A DNA stretch of 64,000 bases from contig JAANYP010000413.1 in the NCBI GenBank assembly GCA_020465985.1, positions 276,300 to 340,299 of the forward strand, read 5' to 3'. Shown here one piece after another: positions 1 to 11,152 of the stretch (position 1 is its first letter; each line of letters opens with the position of its first letter). The DNA is from Centrapalus pauciflorus (lineage: Eukaryota > Streptophyta > Magnoliopsida > Asterales > Asteraceae). The notes under the pieces are model-generated. The model did no database searches, was not told where the DNA came from, and was given only the letters and a program-made list of their open reading frames with translations. The position numbers and the translations under genes were made by a program.

Positions 1-1118
1 CCTGTTAAATTAGGTGGTCTTTTATTCAGAACTTCATAACAGGTTTTGTTCAGTGATTTCACAGTAAAGACCCGGTTTAAAACATGACATACGGTATTCA
101 CTGCCTCCCCCCAAAACATGGTAGGAAGCTTTGAATCCGAGAGCATGGTCCTTGCTGCCTCAATCAAAGTCCTGTTCTTTCGTTCTGCCACCTCATTTTG
201 TTGTGGCTCATATGGTGCACTAAATTGATGCACTATGCCTTTGGAAAGGTAATATACACCAATTACTGTGTTTTTAAATGCTGTTCCATTATCACTCCTG
301 ATACGTTTTACCCTCGTCCCCTAGGAGTTTTCGACTTGGTCTAAGAACCCAATCAACTTTCCAGCTGTTTCGTCCTTCGTACCTAAAAAGAAAACCCATG
401 AAAAACTTGAGTAATCATCAGTGATAACTAAACAATACCAACTACCACCTATACTCCTATTGTTGATAGGTCCAAATAGATCCATATGCAACAAATCGAA
501 AGTGGAAGCTATCGAGTTCTGAGTCTTTGACTTGTGTGACTTCTTGTGTTGTTTGCCTTTCTTGCACGGTACACACTTGTCGTCGAACTGAAAACTCTTC
601 AGTGGGACACCTTGCACCAGACCATGTTTAGTGATGTAGTTCATTTTCCGTAGGTGCAAGTGTGCCATGCGTCTGTGCCATAAAATGGATTCTGACTCTG
701 AAGCTTTGGATAAAAGACATATTGTTCACATCAATGAATCCGATTTGTTCATGTCCATCATGTACAAATCATTCTTCCTTGGGGCTCTCATCATTATCCA
801 TTCTTCAGGTACTTTAAATCCCGGTTTCAGCACTAACGCCTCAGTATCAGTAAAAAGTACTGAGTTCTTTTTATCACAGATTTAAGATACACTAATGAGA
901 TTGTGATCAAGTTTATCAACATGGTAAACTTGATCAAGTGTAATAGTCCCATTAGTGACCACTCCAGTACCAGTAATATGTCCTCCTTTATTCCCAGCGA
1001 ATGATACAAAACCCTTGTTCCCTCCCTTGAAGTCTGTGAGCAGACTTCTTTCCCTAGTCATGTGCCTAGAGCAACCACTGTCGACGAACCACTAGTTGTT
1101 TTGACCTGTAGTTATCTC
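1..1118 (-). pseudogene. Element A pol fragment: protease and N-terminal integrase
   Basis: The minus strand from about 1090 downward encodes a copia aspartic protease with the active-site motif DSGCSRHMT. A GAG-pre-integrase stretch and the integrase zinc-finger region with a C-x2-C pair (VPCKKGKQ) follow, then the start of the catalytic core (LLHMDLFGP, 321-668) and the core motif GTAFKN with QQNEVAERKNR near 160-290. A TAG stop lies a few codons before the protease motif and another stop splits the integrase, so the copy is defective. The remaining pol is cut off by the window edge. The protease processes the polyprotein and integrase inserts the cDNA; both assignments rest on motifs. Confidence 0.85.
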
Positions 1119-1150
1119 CTGCACATGAAAGAAAAGAAGTTAGTTATCAC
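1119..1150 (-). promoter_or_regulatory. Element A splice-acceptor-like site at the gag-pol junction
   Basis: Read on the minus strand, just after the gag stop (1158), there is a branch-point-like ATAACTAAC, a pyrimidine-rich run and TGTGCAG. The first base after the AG (1118) is the first base of a codon in the protease frame. The same arrangement is found in elements B, C, D and E. Use as a splice site is inferred only. Confidence 0.5.
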
Positions 1151-1157
1151 GGGGAAC

Positions 1158-2713
1158 CTAAACCATGACTGACTTGGTAATACCATTCTCATCCACATAC
1201 CTGAACTCTTTCAAATACCCATCTCTCCTTTCAGGTGACTTGGGTGTTTGATTGAGAACCTGTTGTGGTGCAGAGTGATTTAGATTCACTCTTGGCCTTT
1301 CGGTAGGCATTTGCTGTTGAGCCCTTGAATAGTTTCTATTGTATGGCATTTCAGATTGATATCCCTGGGCTCTACCTGGTGTCTGATGTCTTTGAGGAGT
1401 GTGAGACCTAACAGGAGTGTCAGCCCTTCTAAGTGTTGTACTCCTATAATCTTGTTGAGGTCCTGACCTAGACTGATTAGGGAATCTATTCGGCGAATTA
1501 GTCCTAACCAATTCATTTGGTCTAACCGACACAGGTACTTGTCTAACAGCAGTCTTGGGTGTGGCATTCACAATTTTCTCAGTGTTTTGAGAACCACTTG
1601 TGCTAGCAACACTAGATATTGGTTTGTGTTGTTCAGGCTTTCCAACAATAGGTCTAAACTCTGGTTTAGAGGGTGTAGACTCTACTTTCATATACGGACA
1701 GCTAGACGCAACATGTTCCCTCTCATGACATCTAAAGAAATACATCTTATCAATCGACTTCTTATGAGTGCCCTTTAATTTTGGTGTCTCACTAGTGTCA
1801 GTTTCTTTCTTTTCAACTACCGTGACTACTTCCTCCTGTTGATTATCAATTTCAGGTTTAGTTTCTCCTAGTTTTTTATCACTAGAAGACTGCACAAACT
1901 TGACCTTCTTAAACTGAGAGTTATTAGTAGACACCTTAGTTGATTTATCCTTATCAGATTCAGATACAATTTCAGCTGCTACCTCTAACTCGACTGGTTT
2001 ATCAGTTTTATCTTGAGGTTGAGGCACATAATTGTCGTTGAAAGGTGGAGGACTCTCCCGATAACCTAAACTACTGGTTTCTTAGTCTGACGTTGAGCAT
2101 CTAAGATTTTCCCTAGATTTAGTGAAGAGTTCATGAACTTTTCCAACTTACTATTTGCCTCTGCAACTTTAACTCTTGATTCAGCTAGCTCGACCTCCTT
2201 AATCGTAAGTTCTTTGGTTAAAGCCTCAACATGCTCATACATAAGTTCTATCCTGACACGTTGTTCACTTAATTTGTCTTTCAGAACTATAACGTCTTGA
2301 GCATCTGCTTTTAGCTTATTCCTAAGATCTTCTTTAATGTCTAGGAGACTAGCATTATCTGATTTTAGTGATTCTATCTGAGCAATTAAGTTATTATGTG
2401 TTTCTAGAACTAAGTTCAATCTATCATTGGAAGTAGCACTTAAAACACATAAGTCACGAAATGTAGAAAAGTTCAGAATTACCTTTTTGTGATCCGATTC
2501 CACGTTAGCCATTTGTGCGGCAAACTCCAGAATGGTCTGATTGTCTGACTTCTCCACCAACACAGGACTTGTATCACTCTGTTCATTGTCCTCTGTTACT
2601 TCCTCTGCTCCGTCATCCCCAGTCTTAGTCACTTCAGCCATGAAGGCTCTAGCATTAGACTCCGGATGAGTAGACCAATCATAAGTTCTATCAAGCTGTC
2701 TGTCAGATGTCAC
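1158..2713 (-). pseudogene. Element A gag, C-terminal part with coiled coil
   Basis: Two open segments on the minus strand (2713-2066 and 2027-1158) continue the gag of element A. The first is a heptad-rich, charged region (residues about 70-200) predicted to be coiled coil. The second is basic and Ser/Pro/Gln/Arg-rich, with a second possible zinc knuckle (FFRCHEREHVASSCP) whose first cysteine is replaced by Phe. A frameshift or stop separates the segments at about 2030-2065. Long gag with coiled coils downstream of the knuckle is typical of Sireviruses. The end at 1158 is a TAG stop directly upstream of the acceptor-like site. Confidence 0.75.
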
Positions 2714-2718
2714 ATTAG

Positions 2719-3771
2719 TTAACAGACCAGTGATGTTAGCTTGATTACCCGGACTACCAAACTAATATCTTCCCTGAGATTGATTCTGATAGTCTCAGCT
2801 TTGGGTCGTTGACACTCTCGTGCCAAGTTTCCTAATCCTTGGCAGTTATAACACTTAATCTTCGATTTGTCGAACCCAACTTTGTTGTTGCCTACGCTCA
2901 GATTTCTCCCTGTTCTTTTCATGAACCTCTTGACTCGCCGAGTCACCATGGCCAGTTGCCATTGAAGATCCATTTCCTCCACTTCAATAGGATCCACTTG
3001 ATCGTAGTCTTCATCCCATGACGCAGGATCGCTTATTTTCCCTTGAACGCAATTGTCGTACGCGGCGACAAATGAAGCCAAAAGATTCAGATGATCTTCA
3101 GCTGATTTTGCGCTCATTGGCATCTTTGTGTATCCTTGTGACGTAGATGCTGATTGAGTTAGCTTTTCTTCCGGTTTTGAAAACCCTGAGAATGCCCTAC
3201 TGCTCGATTCTTCTACAGCTATTGGAATTGATTCTTCTCCTGAGAAGAAAGTTGTGGCACTCGACTTCACATCACCACCAATCGATGGTTTTGTCTTCCC
3301 AAAATACATTTCAGGATCTTGAACCTGCTCAACCTCCCTTTCCTTTTTCTGTATAGGCCCTCAGCATTCCAACTACTCCTTCAAGAGTGAGAGTCTCGAA
3401 CTTCTCTTCATCATGTTTAATTAAACTGGTGTACATTTCCCATCTCGCCGGTAAAGCATCTAGAAGTTTTTCAATTTTCTCAGTCTCTTGGTAAACAACA
3501 TTGTGATTATCAAGCTTCGTTAACAGATGAAAGTATCTCGTGATTGTCTCATCAAGTGTCTCGTTCTTCAGAGCTTTGAAAATTGCAAATTGTTGTTTCA
3601 GCATCTCCATCCTACTCTTGCGAACCCGTGGATTTCCCTCACACCGTCTCTTTAAAGCATCCTATAGCTCTTTAGCAGACTTATGATTTCTCATAGTGTG
3701 TAGAATTTCTTGAGGTAACGCCATTCGGATAATCGAGAAAGCTCGGTTCTCGGCCTCATATAGTTTCTTAT
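2719..3771 (-). pseudogene. Element A gag, capsid C-terminal half and zinc knuckle
   Basis: From 3771 downward the minus strand encodes the second half of a copia gag domain of UBN2 type (for example the stretch with LDALPARWEMYTSL at 3329-3610). A linker and a zinc knuckle of form C-x2-C-x4-N-x4-C (CYNCQGLGNLARECQ) follow. The histidine normally required is Asn here, so metal binding should be impaired. An in-frame stop (AKEL-stop-DALK) and frame breaks near 3320 and 2715 disrupt the frame. The N-terminal half of the same protein is at 15714-15950, beyond inserted element B. Gag forms the virus-like particle and binds genomic RNA. Confidence 0.82.
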
Positions 3772-4425
3772 TGTCAGGATCAAAATCACTACCTAAGATT
3801 AACTAGTTTGAATCAATCAGAGTATAAAACCAATAACCTTGTATTGAATCAAAGTCCAATTAAGAAGTTTGCGGAATAACACTTAACTGTTTTAAGAAAA
3901 GCTTTCAAAAACAAATAACACGTAAATATAATCAACAATCAAATCTTTTGCATTGCCAAACTCAATGATTACAATCACCTCTAATATGTTTGATTAGACG
4001 AAGAACACAGACTGTTCTTAGGGTTTTACAACCTTAGAGGCTTATGAAAACTTAATCAGAAAGCAATTACAACTGAATCAAAACTTGTACGTACAGACTT
4101 ACAATAGAGAAACCTATTCTATCTATATATAAAGCCTTCTGATTTGTTTCCTTGAGAAACTCTGATTTCTCTGGTAGTTGATATGCTTGAATCTTCGAAT
4201 ATAAATCTCTTCCTAAATTTCAACACTTTCTGTTTATTAAACTATTGAGCAGCTTGAAGTCTATCTGTTGAGCAGCTTGAACTTGAACACTGGCAGCTTG
4301 AACTTTTGAACTAGCAGCTCGAACTTACTCAACTAACAGCTTGAACTTTGTAATTACACATAAAATCTACTAACAGTTTGAGAAATCTAACTAACAGCTT
4401 GACATACTTAGAATATTTCCCAACA
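3772..4425 (-). repeat. Element B 3' LTR (654 bp)
   Basis: On the minus strand the LTR runs from TGTTGGGAAATATTC (4425) to CTGACA (3772). It matches the interrupted 5' LTR at 13853-15713 and the element E LTR at 54913-55581. A TATA-like TTTATATATAGAT lies near 4120-4133 in sense orientation. The U3 part carries several copies of TTCAAGCTG. The outer flank is the target duplication CTTAT. Confidence 0.95.
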
Positions 4426-4437
4426 ATCTCCCCCTAA
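4426..4437 (-). other. Element B polypurine tract
   Basis: The minus strand reads AGGGGGAGAT directly before the 3' LTR. This is the expected position and composition for the primer of plus-strand DNA synthesis. Confidence 0.85.
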
Positions 4438-4530
4438 CTTAAATTCTTTACACAAGACTTTAAGTTTTTGTACAAATAAGGAAATAAAACAAAGTAAAAC
4501 TGTTATCTACAAACTAAGGCAATCAAAAAC

Positions 4531-7315
4531 TTACAGCTGTGAAAGTTTCTGCTTTATTACCTTTATGAAATCTCTTTTCATCTCTTCTTTATCATAGTAA
4601 ATCTTCACATAGCTTATTTGAAGTAACCGTGCTTTTGGAAGATCAAAGAACTCAAAATTGAGGAACATGCTGGATCCGTTTACAAATTTGAGTCTATATG
4701 TCTTTGATTTCACATATATATCAACTTGTACAATCTTCATATCCTTGGCATCTTCTATTCCTCTTCTGATAGATTCTGGGTCAAAAATGCTTTTAAGATA
4801 TTTTACACTCTGCTTAACCCAAAGAAGTGGAGACCTAGACTGACTAACAGTTCCAATACGATGCATTTGTGTCAGCTCATCTCTGGTCATCCTCTGTACT
4901 AAGTGAATCATGCTCTTGTATTCTTCCTTAGGACCAGCTTCTCTTTTGGCTACAAAGTGATATTTTAAATCAATGTCATCCATTGACTTAGCATACCAGT
5001 ATGTAATAGGAGGCTTGGAGAAGTCATGCTGATCGAGGGTCTTTTCAATTTCCATTACCTTCTGCAACTGATGCTCAAACAACACTCTTTTCACTTGATT
5101 AAGCTTTGCCTGTTGAATAGCTTCAGATTGAGGATCATTAGCAACAGTTTGAATAGGAGCAACAGTTTGAACAGGAGGAGGAGGATCACTGACACTAGCT
5201 TGAATTGGTTCCTGTTGGCTTTGGACTTGTTGGGAGACTTTGGCTGCTTTCTGTTTTTCCATTTCTTTGTCATGTATGTCTTGCAGCTTTTCTGTTGGCC
5301 ATGACTGAGCCATTATTCTTGGAATTCCAACTGATGCAGAGAAGTTTATCAAAAACTTTCTGTGTTCTGCCTTTGAATGCCCTGTTGGCATTTTCCCTTT
5401 CTTCTGATTCTGCTTGACCACAAACCCTCTTAGGTAATCACCTAAGGTTTCATCATCTTTCATTGGAGCATGAGTTTGCTGGTCTAAGAGATCATCCTGT
5501 TCCTCTGCTAACTTTCTTGCAAATTCAGCATCATTTAGAGGAGAATTTAATCTTTGGAGATTCAATAAGTATGCCTTTGCCCTTATCTCTGGAAGCTGAT
5601 GCTGTGGATTGGACTGTACTGACAGGAGCCTGAATTCCTTCTTTGATAACAACTCCAGTTGTTCTAATAGGGGCATCTTGAGTTTCTAGGCTAACAGCTT
5701 GAGTAGCTGTTGGGACTGTTAGCCTAGAATCTGGGACTGTTGGAGCAGGAGTTGAAGCTGTTTGGACTGAAATAGGGATCTCCTGATTCTCCCCCTTATT
5801 GGATGTATTGGTTTGGCTAGGAGGACCTACAACCTTTGCCATTAGGGTTCGAACCATCTTCTCAAGTTGAATGATCTTATTTCCACATAGGGTGAACCCT
5901 TGATGAAAATAATCCATTCTCTGATGTTGAGCTGCTATTATCTGTTGCAGTGCTGTAATTTGTGCCCCCTGTGTAGCAATAAGGGACTTGTAATGTTCCA
6001 ATACGGCTACAACAGGTTTCAGCTGAGGATCCGTCAATATCATGAGTTGCAGACTAGCCTCAAGAGCATCAAATGAGAGTGGTATTTGAGATCTATCATT
6101 GGCATGAATTCCAGAAGTAGAAACATCTGGGCCCCTCTGTTCTTGGTACTGGGGACTTCCAGAAGGTGCTTGCACACCCTCTATTGCCATGAGAGTGGTC
6201 TTAGTGATGTTGACACTGGCCTGTGCCTCTTGTGCAGAGACATCAGTAGTGTCAGCCACAAACCCCATATGGACATCCTCTGATGGGATGGCCACCTCTA
6301 AATTGAGGGTGGGAGTTTCCTCAGTGGGTTCCCTTTGGATATTTTGTGCAGAGGTGTCCTCCTGCACAGGGATATTTGGCTCTGGTATTGGGGCTGAGGA
6401 GGAAGGAGCTCCTGAAACCCTTTGTCTTTTGTATTGTATGAGTGGGGATGTGGGTGTGATCGAAGGAGCAGATGGAATATATGTATCATGAGGAGTGGGT
6501 TGGGGTCCTGGGGGTGAAGCAGTGATGAATGGCTGAGCCTGCTCAGGACCCTCTCCTCTGTTTGTTGGATTGATGCCCAACATTGCAGAAGGCAATGAGA
6601 CATCAACATTCAAAAAATTGGCACTAGGTTTTAAAAGTATTTTTATTGATGGTAAAGAGTGCCTATGGGAAACATGTATCCTTTTATGTATATTTAAATT
6701 ATTGCAAGATCTTGCAATTATTTCAGCCAAAAACCTTGGATACATCAAAAATTTCCCATTCTTTAGGGCATGATGCCTTAACATCCCCTGAAAAATCATG
6801 TTTGAAAAATTGAACTGTTGGCCCGTTAATAAACACACTAAGGCAGTGGCTATATTTGAAGAAAATTCTGACCAACTAGTTCTTTTAGGGCTTATACACT
6901 GTTGGATAATATGCACAAGATTTTTCCATTTAGGGGCAAAATGTGCTTTAAAGAAAGTAAAAGAATCAGTAGGGCCCCTATACCCTATTGCAAAAAGTCC
7001 TTAATGTAATGCAGTAAGGGTTAGATCTGTTATACCTGTGGCATCTTGAAGATGCAAGTGTTGACGGATGGTTTCCTCAGTTATAGAAACAGCGTTGCCA
7101 TCGATTGTGGATGCCAGAGATGTGACTCCATTGATGGTTTGGACTGAGGCTGATTTCCAGAACTGCTCTATATGGGACACATAGATGGTAGGATTGACAG
7201 TGAGGGCATGATGGATATGGGAACTTCGACGGAAGTCCATCATGTCGTGGAATGGTTGAAGGTCAGTGTGTTTGAGGGAATAAGGGAGACTGTTGTTTTC
7301 TTTGACAAACTCCAT
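4531..7315 (-). pseudogene. Element B ORF3 (extra ORF after pol), broken
   Basis: This third ORF lies between RNase H and the 3' LTR. The ATG at 7315 starts a domain shared with element E (62106). Residues about 1-105 contain the motif NPTIYVSHIEQFW and then THLHLQDATG-like sequence. A frameshift near 7000 breaks the frame, which resumes at 6916-5531 (rest of the N domain, then a Pro/Ser/Thr/Gln-rich linker and a short coiled coil). It continues in a third segment 5676-4531 with a basic, helical C-terminal region. Intact length would be about 900 residues. No signal peptide or membrane helix is visible, so an envelope role is not supported. The function is unknown. Confidence 0.75.
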
Positions 7316-7695
7316 TGACGATCAAACGGTGATTTAGGGTTTGAGAGATGTGTGTGTGAATCGCTCAGAGAGAAGGTTTGGAAAAGATCGTGGAAGATAT
7401 TTTTGCAACTGGTAGTTAGAATTGAACGAAACTGGGACCTTTAAAGGTTTGGACATTTCGAAAATATCTAATCCCGCGCACACACTTATAAGAAATTACC
7501 GAATTACCCTGCACACTTTGACAGATCAAGTGAAAACAGCTAACAGTCCGGGTGAAATGAACTAGCAGCTTGAGAAAAGACTCAAGGTGTTAGTTGAAAA
7601 TTAAGCATATTCTGATAAAACAGTGTCTCCCCCTTAATCAAGCATATGAAATAAATATATTCTTCATAAAATAAGAGAGAATGATGAAAAACAAA
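7316..7695 (-). other. Element B spacer between RNase H and ORF3, with internal PPT-like tract
   Basis: This non-coding spacer has a PPT-like tract, ATTAAGGGGGAGAC on the minus strand, at 7624-7637, only a few dozen bases after the RNase H stop and far from the LTR. Closer to ORF3 it has a CCTTTAAAGG palindrome (about 7437-7446) and a pyrimidine-rich leader before the ATG. The same arrangement is present in element E at 61763-62105. Extra internal polypurine tracts are a known Sirevirus trait. Confidence 0.7.
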
Positions 7696-9347
7696 TTAAT
7701 CCATATTAACCATACCAATATTTGATACTAGGAAGGTGAATCTTCCTACATCAAATGGTTTTGTAAATAGATCAGCTAACTGATCATCTGTATGAATTTT
7801 GGTAACTTGGATTAATTTCTTCTCATTACAATCTCTTATAAAATGAAATCTAATGTCTATATGCTTGGTTTTGGGAAACTTCACTGGATTTTGTACGATG
7901 CTTATGGCACTTGAGTTGTCAGTGTAAATAGGAGTAGATAGAAAGTTCATACCATAGTCTCTCAGTTGATTCTGAATCCACATCACTTGGGAACAACAGC
8001 TGGCAGCTGCTACATATTCTACTTCAGTAGATGAGGTGGAGACAGTTGTTTGCTTTTTGCACTGTCAAGAGACCAGTCTTGCTCCTGGATATTGACATCC
8101 ACCAGTTGTGGATTTTCTGTCAATGTTGCATCCTCCATAGTCACTGTCAGAATAGGCTGTTAGTTCAAGAGGAGAGTCTTTAGGATACCATAGGCCCAAA
8201 TGTGATTGGCCTTTGAGGTATCTAAAAATTCTCATAACAGCAAACAGATGTGAGTCCTTTGAAGCACATTGAAACCTGACATAAACACAAACAGCAAACA
8301 TTATATCAGGTCTAGAAGATGTGAGGTACTTAGTAAACTTATCAATGATCTGTATAGGTGAATGTCCACATCTACTCCATCTTTGTCTGCATCAAGCTGC
8401 TTGTGAGTGTCCATTGCAGTACTAGCAACTTTGGTATCTTTGTAACCAAACTTATCCAGAATGTCTTTAACATACTTTGATTGACTTATAAAAAGTCCAG
8501 TGGGCTTCTGCTTGACCTGCAATCCTAGAAAGAAGGTGAGTTCTCCCATTGAACTCATTTGAAACTTTTTGTGCATCAATGTCTCAAACTCTTTGCACAG
8601 ACTGTCATTTGTGGACCTAAAGATGATATCATCAACATAGATCTGAACAAGCAAAATCTCAGATTTGATGGACTTGGTGAACAATGTTTTGTCCAGAGTA
8701 CCTCTCTTGAATCCATTCTGTAGAAGGTATGATGACAGAGTGTCATACCATGCTCTTGGGGCTTGGTGGAGTCCATAGAGGGCTTTGTCTAATTTGTAGA
8801 CTCTGTTTGGATACTTATAGTTCTCAAATCAAAGGGGTTGACACACATAGACCTCTTCTTCAATTGTACCATACAGGATTGCAGATTTCACATCCATTTG
8901 ATACACTTTAAATCCTTTGAAGCTGGCATAAGCTAGGAACAGTCTGATGGCTTCTATCCTTGCTATTGGGGCAAAGACATCATCATAATCTATTCCTTAT
9001 TCTTGAGTGTATCCTTGTGCTACCAGTCTTGCTTTGTTCTTGATTACTATCCCTTTCTCATCCTTTTTGTTTCTGAACACCCATCTTGTACCAATTGCTC
9101 TCTTTCCTCTAGGTAAGTTAACTAGAGTCCATACATTCTGAATCTTGAATTGCAGAAGTTCTTCTTGCATTGCCTCAATCCAAGATGGATCTTTTAAAGC
9201 CTCAGATGCCTTCTTAGGTTCTAATTGTGACATGAAACATGCATGTTCAAAGGCAGCTAGACTGAATTCAGGAACTGCTGCTTCAGCATCAGTAGACTCC
9301 TTGTGAACCATTGTCCTTGTCAATATAGGTGTGCGTGGATCACCCAT
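7696..9347 (-). pseudogene. Element B pol, reverse transcriptase and RNase H part
   Basis: The minus strand encodes a copia RT: the WTLVNLPRGKRAIGTRWVF block (9347-8997), QMDVKSA, and QIYVDDII with intact catalytic Asp-Asp (8684-8301). RNase H follows, with SDSDYGGCNIDRKSTTGG (8301-8065) and the C-terminal DQLADLFTKPFD block (7986-7696). There are stops at 8998 and within the RT, and a frame change near 8300. A TGA at 8065-8067 replaces the conserved Trp of the LVSWQCKKQ motif, and element E has the same stop. RT copies element RNA and RNase H degrades the RNA strand. Confidence 0.88.
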
Positions 9348-9350
9348 TAT

Positions 9351-11124
9351 CTAGTTGAGAGGATGATACTTGTGAACTCTGAGTGTGGGCTCTCTGTCTG
9401 TCTGAAATGATGTTCCTAGATTTGTATCATCTCCTTCAGGACCACTTGATGGTTCTGCTTCAGGAACAGCTTGACCAGAAGATGAGACTGTTTCCCTATT
9501 TGATGGAGCTGTTACCTCAGGACTTGGGATTGGCACTTCATAATCTAGATTTGTATCATGTTGAGCATCCAGTACCCCTGGAGGGTCACAAGATAGAAGT
9601 GGTAGAACAACATACTCATCCCATTTATCAGAATCTTCAACAGTCTGAAACTTTGTGCCAACAGCTTGAATATTTGTGTCAACAGCATGAGAATTTGTGT
9701 TGGCAGCTTCAACCCTGTTTTCATCAGTTTCTGTAGTATGCTCAACAAAGCTCAGAGAAATTTGTTAGTGAATCTAAATCAAACAACCAATCAGGACCAG
9801 TGCCTTTGACATTTGCAGTGTTTTCATTAAACTCAACATTGACACTTTCTTCAATGGTTTTAGACACACTGTTATATACCCTATAGGCTTTGCTTTGAGT
9901 AGAGTATCCTACAAAGAAACCTTCTTCAGCCGTACTTTCAAACTTACCTAAGTGAGTTTTAGTGTGAAGAATAGTGCATGAACAGCCAAAAGACTTTAGA
10001 AAGGCTATTAAGGGAACTCTATAATGGAATAACTCATATGGAGTTTTCCCTTGTGATTGAACAACCTGAACCCTATTTAGTACATAACAGGTTATATTGA
10101 CTGTCTCTGCCCAAAAGGTCATTGGCAGTTTGGAATCAGCTAGCATGGTTCTAGCAGCCTCCATTAAAGTTCTGTTCTTTCTTTCAGCTACACCATTTTG
10201 TTGTAGTGTTCTTGGTGCACTATATTGCCTTGCAATACCTTTAGACTCACAGAAACTGTTTAGGATATGATTTTTAAACTCAGTTCCATTGTCTGACCTG
10301 ATCACCTTAACTTTTAAGTTGGATTGGTTTTCTATGTTAAGGATAAATGATTTAACTAGCTCAGCAGTTTCGTCTTTAGTCCTAAGAAAGTAGACCCATG
10401 TAAATCTGGTGAAATCATCAACAATGACTAAACAGTAAGCTCTTTTATTCAAACTCAAAACAGATGTTGGACCAAAGAGATCCATATGAATAAGATGAAG
10501 AGCAGATGAGATTGAATTTACTTCTTTGGCCTTATGAGAAGTTTTGTGTTGCTTGCCTTTAAGGCATGCTACACAATGATCATCACAGATGAACTCCTTT
10601 TGTGGTAAACCTCTTACCAAATTCTTTTTGACTAAAACATTCATAGATTTGAAGTTCATGTGACACATCCTTCTGTGCCAAAGAGCAGACTCATTAGATG
10701 ATGCTTTGGATATCAAACAACTTAAAGTTTTTGATTTGGATAAAAGATCTGTGTCCAAACAGTAGACATTGTCCTTTATTGGTGTTCTAAGTAAAATAAG
10801 ATTTTCAGGTATTTTAAAATCTTTTGAAAGAACAATGCACTCAGAGTCTGTGAATAGAACAATATTTTGTTTATCACAGATTTGAGACACACTCAGTAAA
10901 TTGTACTTCAGCTGTTCAACATACAAAACATCATTGAAGATCATATTGCCTGCTTTGACAGTACCTTTACCTGTTACCTTACCTCCCTTGGAATTTCCTC
11001 CAAATGCAACAAATCCACCTTCAAAGCCTTTGAAATTTGACAAGCATTTAGAATTGCCTGTCATATGCCTAGAGCATCCACTGTCCAAATGTCATCTTGT
11101 TTTATGTTGTGACCTGTGGGTGCC
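9351..11124 (-). pseudogene. Element B pol, protease and integrase part
   Basis: A long open segment (11088-9742) starts at the protease motif DSGCSRHMTGNSK. It continues through the GAG-pre-integrase/HHCC zinc region (LWHRRMCHMNF, then CVACLKGKQHK) and the integrase core (LIHMDLFGP, IRSDNGTEFKN, QNGVAERKNRTL), giving the catalytic D, D and E. The following linker (9741-9351) is frameshifted. The codon just before HLDSG is TGA where element E has TGG (Trp). A start by ordinary initiation is unlikely; the acceptor-like site at 11125 precedes it. Confidence 0.88.
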
Positions 11125-11152
11125 CTGCACAAATAAAAGCTTAGTTAGTAGT
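11125..11152 (-). promoter_or_regulatory. Element B splice-acceptor-like site at the gag-pol junction
   Basis: The minus strand reads CTACTAACTAAGC, then TTTTATTTGTGCAG, ending at 11125. The gag stop TAA directly follows the TACTAAC branch consensus. The first base after AG (11124) starts a codon in the pol frame. A CAG/GTAAGG donor lies at 11800/11799 in phase 0 of gag, so splicing would join gag to pol in frame and remove 675 nt. This is inferred, but the same pair is kept in element E. Confidence 0.5.
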
